Assembly: GCA_963816435.1 (NCBI GenBank) | Contig: CAWFKS010000009.1 | Span: 310,001 to 374,000 of the forward strand | Direction: 5' to 3' | DNA: 64,000 nt | DNA from: CAWFKS01 sp963816435 | Lineage (GTDB): Bacteria > Pseudomonadota > Alphaproteobacteria > Rhizobiales > Rhizobiaceae | Notes under the pieces: generated by a model | Told to the model about the DNA's origin: nothing | Database searches by the model: none | What the model saw: only the letters and a program-made list of their open reading frames with translations | Translations under genes and position numbers: made by a program | Part shown: piece by piece, positions 9,995 to 21,124 of the stretch | Position numbering within the stretch: position 1 is the first letter of the stretch | How the letters are laid out: the number at the start of each line of letters is the position of its first letter

Positions 9995-12900
9995 ATGGCA
10001 ACGCGTACGGCTGGAATTTTTGCCGCCCTTGCACTCTTTGTCTCCGCGACTGCCGCTGTGCAGGCGCCGGCTTCGGCGAAGGACCAGGGCGGCCGGGCCA
10101 TCGTCACCACGCAGGACAGCGACTATTTCGGCTTCGACCTGCGGACACAGCAGAACGTCTCGTTGGACCAGTGCAAGCGCACCTGCCTCGGCGATGCCGA
10201 ATGCCGTGCCTTCACCTACAACGTGCGGGCCAAATGGTGCTTCCTGAAGTCCGATTACAGCACGCTCAATCCCTTCCCCGGCGCCGTCGCCGGCCGCGTC
10301 GTCTCGCTTTCCGGCGAACCGGACATCGGCGCGGCTCCCGTCCCGGATTTCTTCCCGGCCAATCTGCGCGACGAGGCGATCCGCTTCCGCACCGCACTGA
10401 CGAAGAATGCACAGCCCGATCAGGGGCTTGGCATCGGTTTCCTGATTCAGTCCGGCAACGAGGCGATGCAGCGCGGCGATCCGCGCGCGGCCATGGACGC
10501 ATTTCGCCATGCGCTGCAGATCTCGCCCGACGACGGCGACATCTGGGCCGATTTCGCGCGCGCCGCACTCGCCGTCTCGACGACTGACGGCAGCGAAGCC
10601 GCCAAGCTGCGCATCAACGCCACCGCCGGAGCGTGGAACGCCTATACGCTGTCGCGCTCGACGAACGCGCGCGCCGATGCGCTGGCGCTGGTCGCGAACG
10701 CGCTGGAGAACCGCCAGCTCTGGCGCCCGGCCCTCGATGCCTACGAGGCGAGCCTGTCGCTGGTCGACAGTGCCGCGGTAAAGGCGCAGTACACCGATCT
10801 CAAGGCCCGCAAGGGCTTCCGCGTCGTCGACCACACCGTCGAGGCCGACACCGCCTCTCCGCGCGCCTGCGTCCAGTTCTCGGAGGACCTGGTGAAGGCG
10901 GGCGTCGACTATTCGACCTTCGTCACCGTCGACGGCCAGCCCCCGAAGGCGGTCGATGCCAAGGGCGACCAGTTCTGCGTCGAGGGACTGGAGCACGGGC
11001 ACCAGTACAAGGTGACGTTCCGCCCCGGCCTGCCGGCGGCGATCGGCGACGTCATCGAGGCGCCGGTGACGCTCGACATCTACGTGCGCGACCGAGCTCC
11101 CGCCGTGCGCTTCACCGGCGACGACTTCGTGCTGCCCGGCAACATGCGGCACGGCATCCCGCTGGTCAGCGTCAACTCCGACAGCGTCGACGTCGCCGTC
11201 TTCCGCATCGGCGACCGGGCGCTTGCCCGGCTGATGTCGGGCAACGACTTCCTGCGCCAGCTCGACGGCTACGAGATCGACAACATCAAGGACGATCTCG
11301 GCGAGCCCGTGTGGGAGGGCAAGCTCGACGTCAGCCGGCGAACTCAACAAGGAGACAACGACCAGCTTCCCGGTCGACGAGGCGCTGCCGGACCGCAAGC
11401 CCGGCGTCTATGTGATGACGGCCAAACCCGAGGGCGACAAGTCGCAATACTGGGAATCCAAGGCCACCCAGTGGTTCGTGGTCTCCGACATCGGCCTGTC
11501 GACCTTTGCCGGCGCGGACGCGCTGACCGTCTTCGCGCGCTCGCTCGACACCGCGGAACCGCTTGCCGGCACCGAGCTGACGCTGCTGGCGCGCAACAAC
11601 GAGGTGCTCGGCACCGCCACCACCGACGCCGACGGCAAGGCGAGCTTCACCGCCGGGCTGACGCGCGGCACCGGCGGCATGGTGCCGGCCGTGCTGATGG
11701 CCAGGGGCGCGGCCGGCGACTTCGTCTTCCTCGACATGACGCGCGCCGGCTTCGACCTCTCGGACCGCGGCGTCACCGGACGCGCCGCGCCCGGCGCGCT
11801 CGACGTCTTCGCCTGGACGGAGCGCGGCATCTATCGCGCCGGCGAGACGGTGCATGTGGCGGCCCTCACCCGCGACGATTCCGCCGACGCGGTCGAGAAC
11901 CTGCCGCTCACCTTCGTCTTCAATCGGCCCGACGGCGTCGAGGACCGCCGCGTGGTGGCCAGCGACGCCGGGCTCGGCGGCCACGCCGTCGATTTCGACC
12001 TCCAGTCGAACGCCATGCGCGGCACCTGGCGCGTGGAAATCCACACCGACCCCGACGAGCCGGCGGTGGCCGAGGCGACCTTCCTGGTCGAGGACTTCGT
12101 GCCCGATCGCATCGAGTTCGATCTTGCCAGCGCCGGCGACACGCTCACCCTCGGCGAACCGACGGACGTCACCGTCGACGGACGTTTCCTCTATGGCGCG
12201 CCGGCCGCGGGGCTGAAGCTCGAGGGCGAAGTCAGGCTGTCGGCGGTGCGCGAGCGTGCCGGCTACACCGGCTACGTCTTCGGACTGGCCGACGAGTCCG
12301 ATGACGACATCAACAAGGTGCTGCCGCTCGACGACCTCCCCGACACCGGCGAGGACGGCAAGGCGAGCTTCGACGTCACCGTCGACGAGGCGCCGTCCAC
12401 GACCCGGCCGCTCAAGGCTTCGGTGGTGGTGCGCATGCGCGAGGGCGCCGGCCGCGCCGTCGAGCGCACGGTCGATCTCGCGGTCAAGCCCGAGGACACG
12501 ATGATCGGCATCCGGCCGGAGTTCTCCGGCGACGAAGTGCCAGAAGGCTCGACCGCCGCCTTCCGTGTCATTGCCGTCGATCCGGACGGCAAGCGCCAGG
12601 ACATGGCCGGCCTTCACTGGAGGCTGCTCAAGATCGAGCGGAACTACCAGTGGTACCGCACCAACAACACCTGGAACTACGAGCCGGTGACCTACACGAC
12701 CAAGGTCGCCGACGGCACGGTGGACGCCAGCGCCAACGCCGAGCCGACGATCTCGGCGCCCGTCACCTGGGGCCGCTACCGCCTCGAACTCGAAAGCGAT
12801 GACGCGGCCGGTCCGGCCTCGAGCTTGGAGTTCAGCGCCGGCTGGTTCGTCTCCCAGACTTCCACCGAGACGCCTGACGGGCTGGAGATAGCGCTCGACC

Positions 12901-15485
12901 GCGAGCACTACGCGCCCGGAGACGTGGCGCATCTCGAAATTTCGCCGCGCTTCGCCGGCCATGTGCTGGTGACGATTGGCGCCGACCGGCTGCTCGACAC
13001 CGTCAGCGCCGACGTGCCCGAAGGCGGCACCACGCTCGACATTCCCGTCAAGCAGGAATGGGGCGCCGGCGCCTACGTCACCGCCACGCTGTTCCGTCCC
13101 GGCTCGGCGGAGGAAAGCCGCATGCCGATGCGCGCCATCGGCGTGAAATGGCTGACCGTCGATCCCGGTGCGCGCGACTTGCAGGTGAAACTCGACCCGC
13201 CGCAGAAGACCGAGCCGCTGCAGCCGCTCGTCATTCCCGTGTCGGTCGAGGGTGCGGGCGTCGACCAGCAAGCCTGGGTGACGGTCGCGGCCGTCGATGT
13301 CGGCATCCTCAATCTCACCGCCTACGAGCCGCCCTCCCCGGACGACTGGTATTTCGGCCAGCGCCGGCTCGGGCTGGAAATCCGCGACATCTACGGCAGG
13401 CTGATCGACGGTTCGCTCGGCGCCATGGGCCGCATCCGCACCGGCGGCGACGGCGGCGGCATGGCGATCCAGGGCAGCCCGCCGACCGAGAAGCTCGTCG
13501 CCTTCTTCTCCGGCCCGGTGAAGCTCGATGCCGACGGCAAGGCGACCGTCAGCTTCGACATTCCGCAGTTCAATGGCACCGTGCGTGTCATGGCCGTGGC
13601 GTGGACGAAGAACGGCGTCGGCCACGGCCAGACCGACGTCGTCGTGCGCGAACCGGTTGTCGTCACCGCCGGCCTGCCGCGCTTCATGGCGCCGGGCGAC
13701 GAGGCGACGATGCGCCTCGACATCGCCAACACCGACGGGCCCGCCGGAGACTACCGGCTGAACGTCGCCACGGACGGCGTGGTCAAGGTGGACGCGGATT
13801 CGACCCTCACCCTGACGCTCGACAAAGGCGAGCGCACGACCGTCGAACTGCCGATCTCGGCCGCCGAGACCGGCAACGGCAACATCGACATCACGCTGGT
13901 CAACGATACGGGCACGACTGTCGAGCATCACCTCGCCATGAATGTGCGTCCGGCCTCGATGCCGGTGACCACGCGGCGCACGGTGAACCTTGCGGCCGGC
14001 AACAAGCTGATCGTCGACAAGGAGCTGCTGGCCGACAGCATGCTCGACGGCGCCTCCGTCTCCGTCGGCATTTCGCCGGTGGCCGCGCTCGACGTGCCGT
14101 CGCTGCTGATGAGCCTCGACCGCTATCCCTATGGCTGCGCCGAGCAGACGACCAGCCGCGCGCTTCCCCTGCTCTACGTCAACCAGCTGTCGGCGGAAGC
14201 CGGGCTCGAGGTCGATCCCGACCTCAAGAAGCGCATCCAGGACGCCATCTACACCGACGTCTCCTACCAGTCCTCGAGCGGCAGCTTCGGCCTGTGGGGA
14301 CCCGGCTACGGCGATCTCTGGCTCGATGCCTACATCACCGACTTCTTCACCCGGGCGCGCGAGCAGGAATACAAGGTGCCCGAGGAAGCGATGAAGCTGG
14401 CGCTGCAGAACCTGCAGAACTCGGTCGCCTACGATCTCGATATCGAGGGCCGCGGCAACGAGATCGCCTATGCGTTCTACGTGCTGGCGCGCAATCGCAA
14501 GGCGGCGATCGGCGACCTGCGCTACTTCGTCGACACCCAGCTCGAACTGTTCCCCTCGCCGATGGCGCGGGCCCAGCTCGGCGCCAGCCTGGCGCTCTAC
14601 GGCGACGTGGAGCGCGCCCAGCGCGCCTTCGCCTCCGCGCTGCGCCTGGCGAAGTCCTCCGACAGCCCGACGCTGGCGCGCGGCGACTACGGCTCGGCGC
14701 TGCGCGACGGGGCCGCGATGCTGGCGCTGGCGGCCGAGAGCAAGCCGAAGCTCACGCTGCTTCCGGAACTGGTGAACTACGTCGCGGAGACCCGCGCCGA
14801 TCGCTGGTACACCTCCACCCAGGAAGACGCGTGGCTGCTTCTGGCCGCGCGAGCGGTCGATGCAGGCGCCGATGCGATCAAGCTGGAGATCGACGGAACA
14901 CCGCACAGCGGCAGCTTCGCACGCCGCGTCACCGGCCAGGAACTGCTGGCCAATCCGATCGCGATCACCAATACCGGCAACGACAAGGTCGAGGCGGTGG
15001 TGACCACGGTCGCCGCACCCGCCCAGCCGCTGCCGGCCGGCGGCAACGGCTTTTCCATCGAGCGCGCCTACTACGACATGGACGGCAACGAGGTGAACGT
15101 CAGCGAAGCCGAGCAGAACAAGCGCTACGTCGTGGTGCTCAAGGCGACCGAGCTCAACGCCTGGCCGTCGCGGGTGCTGATCACCGACCTGCTGCCGGCG
15201 GGCTTCGAGATCGACAACCCGCATCTCGTCGGCAGCGCCGATCTGTCGAACTTCGACTGGCTGGAGTCCGACGATGACGTCCACACCGAGTTCCGCGACG
15301 ACCGCTTCGTGGCGGCCTTCGACCGCAACGGCAACAGCCCGCGCGAAATGACGGTGGCCTACGTGGTGCGGGCGGTGACGCCGGGCACGTACGCCCATCC
15401 CGCCGCGGTGGTGGAGGACATGTACCGGCCGGAGTTCCAGGCCCGCACGGCCACCGGGGTCATGGAGGTCGCGGCGGCCGAGTAG
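9995..15485 (+). CDS. Alpha-2-macroglobulin family protein with N-terminal PAN-like segment, single frameshift
   Basis: A periplasmic protease-trapping protein (bacterial A2M, YfhM class), about 1829 residues after correction. A signal peptide ends near ASAKD. A cysteine-rich PAN/apple-like segment follows (DQCKRTCLGDAECRAFTYN). Next come a TPR-like helical part (about 130-260), macroglobulin domains, and the thioester motif CAEQ, whose Cys codon is 14136-14138 and Gln codon 14145-14147. The C-terminal helical thioester domain and receptor-binding-like domain complete it. The frame shifts near 11337. Removing one G in the AGCCGGCGAAC context joins VWEGKLDVSR to ELNKETTTS. The gene lies 17 bases upstream of pbpC, the same pairing as E. 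coli yfhM-pbpC, where A2M is thought to act with cell-wall repair. Confidence 0.9.
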
Positions 15486-15502
15486 GGCCGCCGCGTCGTC
15501 CG

Positions 15503-17573
15503 ATGCCGCGCCTGACGCTCCGACGGCTGTTGGTCGCAACCGCTTCGGCGGTCGTGCTGGCCGGCTGCGCTGCCGTCGCGCTAGACCGGCTCGACAAGGC
15601 GTTTCCGCCGCCGCTCGATGCCGCGCCGGTTTCCGCACAGGTGGTCGACCGCGACGGCCGGCTGCTGCGCGCCTTCGCGACGCCGCAGGGCTATTGGCGC
15701 TTTTCCGCCGATCTCGACAGGATCGATCCGCATTTCGTCGACATGCTGATCGCCTACGAGGACCAGCGCTTCTTCGAGCATCCGGGCGTCGATCCGCTGG
15801 CGCTGCTGCGCGCGGCCGGGCAACTCGTCACCAGCGGTCACATCGTGTCGGGCGGCTCGACGCTGTCGATGCAGCTCGCCCGCCTGATCGAGCCGCGCGA
15901 GGAACGTTCGATATCCGCCAAGCTGCGCCAGATCGTGCGCGCCCTGCAGATCGAGCGGCGGCTGTCGAAACGCGAGATACTCGCCCGCTACCTGACGCTC
16001 GCCCCCTATGGCGGCAACATCGAGGGCGTGCGCGCGGCCTCGCTCGCCTGGTTCGGCAAGGAGCCCGCGAAACTGACCGTCGGCGAATCCGCCCTGCTCG
16101 TGGCGCTGCCGCAATCGCCGGAATCGCGCCGGCCGGACCGTCATCCGCAGGCCGCCCACGAGGCGCGCGACCGCGTGTTGCAGCGCATGGTCGACGAGGG
16201 TTTCATGAGCGCGCGGGAAGCGAGCCGCGCCGCCGGCTCGCCCGTGCCGACCGCACGGCTGGAGCTTCCCGCCTATGCCGCCCACGCGGCCGCCGCCGTG
16301 CTGCGCGAGGAACCCGACGCGCCCGAATACCGGCTGACTGTCGACCGCAACGTCCAGGCCAACCTGGAAGCCGTCGCCCGCGAGGCCGCGAAGCGGCTGG
16401 GGCCGAAATTGTCGGTCGCCATGGTCATGGCCGATGCCTGGACGGGCGAGATCCTCGGCGAGGTCGGGTCGGCCGACTTCTTCGACGCCTCGCGCGCCGG
16501 CTGGATCGACATGACGCAAGCCTCGCGTTCACCCGGCTCGACGCTGAAACCCTTCATCTACGGGCTCGCCTTCGAGCAGGGAATGGTCGCGCAGGAGACC
16601 ATGATCGAGGATCGGCCCGCCGATTTCGGCGGCTATCGGCCGCGCAATTTCGACATGACCTACCAGGGCGACGTCAGCGTGCGCACGGCGCTTCAGATGT
16701 CGCTCAACGTCCCGGCCGTGCGCCTGCTCGATGCCGTCGGCCCGACCCGGCTGATGGCGCGCTTCCGCCGCGCCGGCATCACCCCCCGGCTTCCGCCGGG
16801 CAAGCCGCCCGGCCTGGCGATCGGGCTTGGCGGCGTCGGCCTGACGCTGCGCGAACTGGTGCAGCTCTACACCACCTTCGCCAATGGCGGCGCGGCGACG
16901 GTGCTGCACGACCGCCCGGGCGCCACGGTGAGCGCGCCGGTGCTCGACCCGGTGGCGCGCTGGGAGGTCGCCGACATCCTCTCGGGTGTCGTGCCGCCGC
17001 GCGGCGCCAGCCCGCTCGCCATCGCCTACAAGACGGGCACCAGCTACGGCTACCGCGACGCCTGGTCGGTCGGTTTCGACGGCCGCCATGTGCTGGGCGT
17101 GTGGGTCGGCCGCGCCGACGGCGGCTCCGTGCCGGGCCTTGCCGGCTATGTGTCGGCCGCGCCGATCCTGTTCGACGCCTTCGCCCGTTCCGGCCTGCCG
17201 ATCGCGCCGCTTCCACCCGCGCCCCCCGGTGCGCTGCGCCAGACCCGCGCGGAACTGCCGGTGACGCTTCTGCGCTTCGTGCCCCCCGGCGGCGACGTCG
17301 ACCGCGAGCGCCATCGAGGACGCCCCCACCATCGTCTTTCCGCCGCAGGGTGCCACGGTCGACCTGGGGGCGGCCGGCGGCGAGGCCATGCCCCTGGTGC
17401 TGAAGTTGCAGGGCGGCCGCGCCCCGTTCCGCTGGCTCGCCAACGGTCGGCCGCTCGCCGATCTGCAGCGTCGCCGCACCAGCAACTGGCGTCCCGACGG
17501 CGCCGGCTTTTCCACCCTCACGGTGATCGACGCGGCCGGGCGCGCCGCCAGCGTCAAGGTTTTCGTGCAGTAG
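15503..17573 (+). CDS. pbpC: Penicillin-binding protein 1C, single frameshift
   Basis: A bifunctional murein synthase (transglycosylase plus transpeptidase-type domain) on the periplasmic face of the inner membrane, about 689 residues after correction. The GT51 domain shows EDQRFFEHPGVDP and GGSTLSMQLARL. The penicillin-binding domain shows SPGSTLKP (SxxK), SLNVPAV (SxN) and KTGTSYG (KTG). The C-terminal BiPBP_C domain (LKLQGGRAPFRWLANG) lies in the next frame. Removing one base near 17304 connects them without stops. The N-terminus has the string VVLAGC, a lipobox-like site, so lipid anchoring in place of a plain membrane helix is possible. It follows the A2M gene by 17 bases. Confidence 0.9.
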
Positions 17574-17611
17574 TTCGGACGCCGCCACCTTCCGCACGCT
17601 TTGATCGAGAC

Positions 17612-17648
17612 AAAAGAAAACCGCCCTCCCCGGTGACGGAAAGGGCGG
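17612..17648 (-). terminator. Rho-independent terminator of the polyamine-type ABC operon
   Basis: Read on the minus strand, a 7-base-pair stem (CCGCCCT paired with AGGGCGG) at 17621-17648 is followed by a T-rich tract (TTTTCTTTTG, complement of 17611-17620). It lies just past the last permease gene and between two convergent units. Confidence 0.75.
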
Positions 17649-17675
17649 CTTCGAATCGCAGCGTGGTCGGTCGCC

Positions 17676-18527
17676 TCAGCCTGGCGACATGCCCCGCAGT
17701 TTTTCGTTGCGGCGGCGGATCATCTCCAGCGTCGCAAGCAGGATCACCGAAAGCAGCACCAGGAGGCTGGCGAGCGCCAGGATCGTCGGGCTGATTTCCT
17801 CGCGCAGGCCCGAGAACATGCGCACCGTCATCGGCGTCTGCGCCGGGCCGGCCATGAAGTTCACGATCACCACCTCGTCGAGCGACGTGACGAAGGCGAA
17901 CAGCGCGCCGGAAATAACGCCGGGCAGCAGCAGCGGCAGGATGACCTTGAAGAAGGTGCGCGTCTGGTTGGCGCCCATGCTCTGCGAGGCGCGGATCAGC
18001 GTCTCGTTGAAGCCGGCGAGCGAGGCCGTCACCGTCAGCACCACGAACGGCGTGCCGAGCACGACGTGCGACAGGATGATGCCGGGGAAGGTCTGCGACA
18101 GGCCGATGCGCGCGAACACCGAGAACAGCGCGGCCGCGGTGATGATCAGCGGCACGATCATCGGCGAGATCAGCACCGCCGTGATGACGCCGCGCGCCGG
18201 CATCAGCGGCCGGTTGAGGCCGAGCGCTGCCAGCGTGCCGAGTGCGGTGGCGATGATCGTCGACGATATCGAGATGATGAAGGAGTTGCGGATCGACGAC
18301 ATCCACTCGGACGAGCCGAACAGCGTGTCGTACCAGCGCAGCGAGTAGCCGGCCGGATCGAACGACAGCATCTCCTTCGTGAAGGTGAAATACGGCTCCG
18401 CGTTGAACGAAAGCGGAATGATGACGACGATCGGCGCGACCAGGAAGAAGAAGATCAGGCCGCAAATCACCAGGAACGTGTAGTGCCAGACACGCTCCAC
18501 CGGGGTCGTATATGCCGGCAATGCCAT
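17676..18527 (-). CDS. Spermidine/putrescine-type ABC transporter permease (PotC-like)
   Basis: A 283-residue inner-membrane permease with about six hydrophobic segments. The cytoplasmic EAA loop that contacts the ATPase is visible as IRASQSMGANQTRTFFKVI, followed by LPLLLPG. It resembles PotC/PotI, the shorter permease of polyamine and related importers. It is the last gene of the order ATPase, binding protein, PotB-like permease, PotC-like permease, and lies 13 bases after its partner. The start at 18527 has a weak GAGGAC box upstream. The actual substrate is not shown by sequence alone. Confidence 0.88.
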   Translation of the reverse strand: MALPAYTTPVERVWHYTFLVICGLIFFFLVAPIVVIIPLSFNAEPYFTFTKEMLSFDPAGYSLRWYDTLFGSSEWMSSIRNSFIISISSTIIATALGTLAALGLNRPLMPARGVITAVLISPMIVPLIITAAALFSVFARIGLSQTFPGIILSHVVLGTPFVVLTVTASLAGFNETLIRASQSMGANQTRTFFKVILPLLLPGVISGALFAFVTSLDEVVIVNFMAGPAQTPMTVRMFSGLREEISPTILALASLLVLLSVILLATLEMIRRRNEKLRGMSPG

Positions 18528-18540
18528 TGTGTCTAAGTCC

Positions 18541-19806
18541 TCAGCCGAATTTGAGCTTGTCGACGCCGACGAGCTTGTTGAATGCCCAGTAGATGAGAAG
18601 CACCGCGACCAGCAGTATGGTGGCGAGCGCTGCCGCCAGTTTCAGCTGGGCGCTCGAGCCCTGCATGTTGTCGGCGATCAGGTTGGAGATGAAGATTCCG
18701 CTGTCGCCGCCGACCAGGGCCGGGGTGATGTAGTAGCCGATCGCCATGATGAAGACGAGGATGCAGCCGGCCGCCAGGCCCGGGATCGTCAGCGGGAAAT
18801 AGACCTTCCACCATGCCGGGAACGGGTGTGCGCCGAGCGACTTGGCCGCGCGCAGATATGACGGCGGGATCGTCTTCATGACCGAGTAGAGCGGCAGCAC
18901 CACGAACGGCAGCAGGATGTGCGTCATCGCCACGATCGTGCCGGTGCGGTTGTAGATCATCCGCAGCCGCTCGTCGTCGTTGATGATGCCGAGCCCGACC
19001 AGCAATTCGTTGATGACGCCCTGCTGCTGCAACAGCACGATCCACGCCGAAGTGCGCACCAGCAGCGATGTCCAGAACGGCAACAGAACGAGGATCAGCA
19101 GAAGGTTGGAAACCCGGGCCGGCCGCGTCGCCATCAGGTACGAGATCGGATAGGCCAGCACCACGCAGATCGCCGTGATCAGCACGCTCATCCAGGCGGT
19201 GCGGAAGAACAGCTGCTTGTAGATCTGGTAGACGGGTGCGCGAGGCACGATGTCGCCGTGCGGCGAATATTCGTAGTCCATCGCCAGCAGGTAGTATGCC
19301 GGCGTGATCAGCCGCGATTCACGCTTCAGGATGCGCCAGAATTCAAGGTTCGCCCAGTCCTTGTCGGCATCCAGGAACTTTTCCTTGTAGGGCGCCGACC
19401 ACTCGTCGACCTGGCGGGCGGTGCGCATCATGGTGCTGCGCGCGCCGGGAATCTCGCGGTTGATGCGCGCCGCGGCACGGCCGATCGTGCGGTTCTTGAC
19501 GCCGACGATCATGTCGGAGGCCATCGCCTGGAAGACGTCCTCGGGCGGCACGTCCTTGCCGTCCCAGTCCTGCAGCGCCGATGCGGTTTGCGGCAGGAAA
19601 TCGCGGATTTCGGGATTATAGACCGAGCGCCAGACCATGGTGAGGATCGGCGCCACGAAGACCAGCAGCAGAAAGAACAGCAGCGGCGCCACCAGCATGA
19701 AGGCGCGCCTGCGTTCCGCGGTCTGGGAGCGCCGCAGCGCCTGCTTGAGAGGCGTTCCGTCCGCCGCCAGGATGGGTTCCCTGGCTACCCGCTCGCTCGA
19801 TGCCAT
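18541..19806 (-). CDS. ABC transporter permease (PotB-like) with a large periplasmic insertion
   Basis: A 421-residue inner-membrane permease, partner of the PotC-like gene. The first membrane helix is at about residues 36-58 and the second begins near 203. Between them is a largely hydrophilic insertion of about 145 residues, far longer than the loop in typical PotB proteins (about 280-320 residues in total). The EAA motif near the C-terminus is clear (YLRAAKSLGAHPFPAWWKV). The insertion probably faces the periplasm, where it could touch the binding protein. This is inferred from topology only. Confidence 0.88.
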   Translation of the reverse strand: MASSERVAREPILAADGTPLKQALRRSQTAERRRAFMLVAPLLFFLLLVFVAPILTMVWRSVYNPEIRDFLPQTASALQDWDGKDVPPEDVFQAMASDMIVGVKNRTIGRAAARINREIPGARSTMMRTARQVDEWSAPYKEKFLDADKDWANLEFWRILKRESRLITPAYYLLAMDYEYSPHGDIVPRAPVYQIYKQLFFRTAWMSVLITAICVVLAYPISYLMATRPARVSNLLLILVLLPFWTSLLVRTSAWIVLLQQQGVINELLVGLGIINDDERLRMIYNRTGTIVAMTHILLPFVVLPLYSVMKTIPPSYLRAAKSLGAHPFPAWWKVYFPLTIPGLAAGCILVFIMAIGYYITPALVGGDSGIFISNLIADNMQGSSAQLKLAAALATILLVAVLLIYWAFNKLVGVDKLKFG

Positions 19807-19890
19807 CGTTCGCTGTCAGCCCCCTGTTGTCTTGCCGGATCGACGGGGCGCCGAAGCGCCCCGCCGGTTCTCTGTCGGTTTCGCCGTCGC

Positions 19891-20982
19891 TTAGCCGGCG
19901 ACCCAGGCGTTGAAGCGCTCCTCGAGCGAATCGCCGTAGTCGGCCCAGAACTGGACGTTGAACGGCACCGCCGTCTCCAGGTTCTTCGGGTTGGTCGGCA
20001 TGTTCGGCTTCATGTCGATGTCGGTACCCTCGAACTTGCCGACCATCGGTGCCGAGGACTTACGCGCCGGACCGTACGCGATGTACTTCGCCTGGTCGGC
20101 GAGACGCTGCGTGTCGGTGGCGAACTTGATGTAGTCCTTGATCAGGTCGACCTTGCCGGTGTCGACCGGGATGACCCAGCCGTCCGTCTCGAACATCTGG
20201 TGATCCCACATGATCTTGAAGGGCTGATCCTCGTTCACCTGCGCGTTGAAGATGCGGCCGTTATAGGCGGTCGCGATCACGGCCTCCTTGTCGGCGAGCA
20301 TCTGCGGAGGCTGCGCGCCCTCGGTCCACCAGATCACGTGGTCCTTGATCTCGTCGAGCTTCTTGAACGCACGGTCCTGGCCTTCCTTGGTGGCCAGCAC
20401 GTCGTAGATCTGGTCGTCCGGCACGCCGTCGGCGATCAGCGCCCACTCGAGGTTCTTCTGCGGGATCTGCTGCAGTGCGCGGGTTCCCGGGTACTTCTTC
20501 AGGTCCCAGATGTCCTTGACCGTCTGCGGGCCGCCGTCCGGGAACGCCTCGGTGTTGTAGGCGAACATGGTGGCGTAGAGGATCTGCGGGATGAAGCAGG
20601 GTCCCATCGTGCCGTCGACGAAGTCCTCAGACGCCGGGGTGCCGTCGGGCGCCGGGGCGAGCCACTCGGCCGGATCGATCTCGAGCACGAGACCCTCGTC
20701 GCAGGCGCGCTGCGCGTCGGCCTGGAGCATGTCGACCACGTCCCACGTCACGTTGCCGGCCTCGACCTGGGCACGGATGCCGGCGAGCGCATTGGCCGAT
20801 TTGTCCTCGTGCAGGATCTTGACGCCGGTTTTCTCCTCGTAGGGCTCGTCATAGGCCTTGAGCTGCGACTTGGAGTAGGCGCCGCCCCAGGAGACGATCG
20901 TCAGCGTCTTGTCCTGCGCGAAAGCGACGCCGGCCGTGAGGGCCACGGCCGCCGCACTAGTCAGGATGAGCATCTTTTTCAT
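19891..20982 (-). CDS. ABC transporter substrate-binding protein (PotD-like)
   Basis: A 363-residue periplasmic binding protein of the polyamine/opine class (SBP_bac_8/13 type). The start at 20982 is chosen over an upstream in-frame extension. It has an AAAGAAAGG ribosome-binding site and gives a clean signal peptide (MKKMLILTSAAAVALTAG, cleavage after VAFA). The mature protein starts QDKTLTIVSWGGAYSKS, typical of the family. It stands between the ATPase gene upstream and two permease genes downstream, the expected operon. The ligand cannot be read from the sequence. Confidence 0.9.
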   Translation of the reverse strand: MKKMLILTSAAAVALTAGVAFAQDKTLTIVSWGGAYSKSQLKAYDEPYEEKTGVKILHEDKSANALAGIRAQVEAGNVTWDVVDMLQADAQRACDEGLVLEIDPAEWLAPAPDGTPASEDFVDGTMGPCFIPQILYATMFAYNTEAFPDGGPQTVKDIWDLKKYPGTRALQQIPQKNLEWALIADGVPDDQIYDVLATKEGQDRAFKKLDEIKDHVIWWTEGAQPPQMLADKEAVIATAYNGRIFNAQVNEDQPFKIMWDHQMFETDGWVIPVDTGKVDLIKDYIKFATDTQRLADQAKYIAYGPARKSSAPMVGKFEGTDIDMKPNMPTNPKNLETAVPFNVQFWADYGDSLEERFNAWVAG

Positions 20983-21124
20983 ACTGATACCTTTCTTTTG
21001 GTTATTTGCCATTCGTCGGAAAATTCCTTTCGGCACACACACATCGAGTCTGTCTCCGGCGTCTTTTGTTGTCTGAGACCCGCCGGCAAGGTCCGTCGGT
21101 TGCGCGTCCGGGACGCGGCGCCCG

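Noticed and set aside
11331..15638. A 1435-codon open frame on the minus strand opposite the alpha-2-macroglobulin gene
   Set aside because: Its composition (Arg, Gly, Val, His-rich, no domains) is what the antisense of a high-GC coding gene gives. The + strand protein has clear motifs and start signals.
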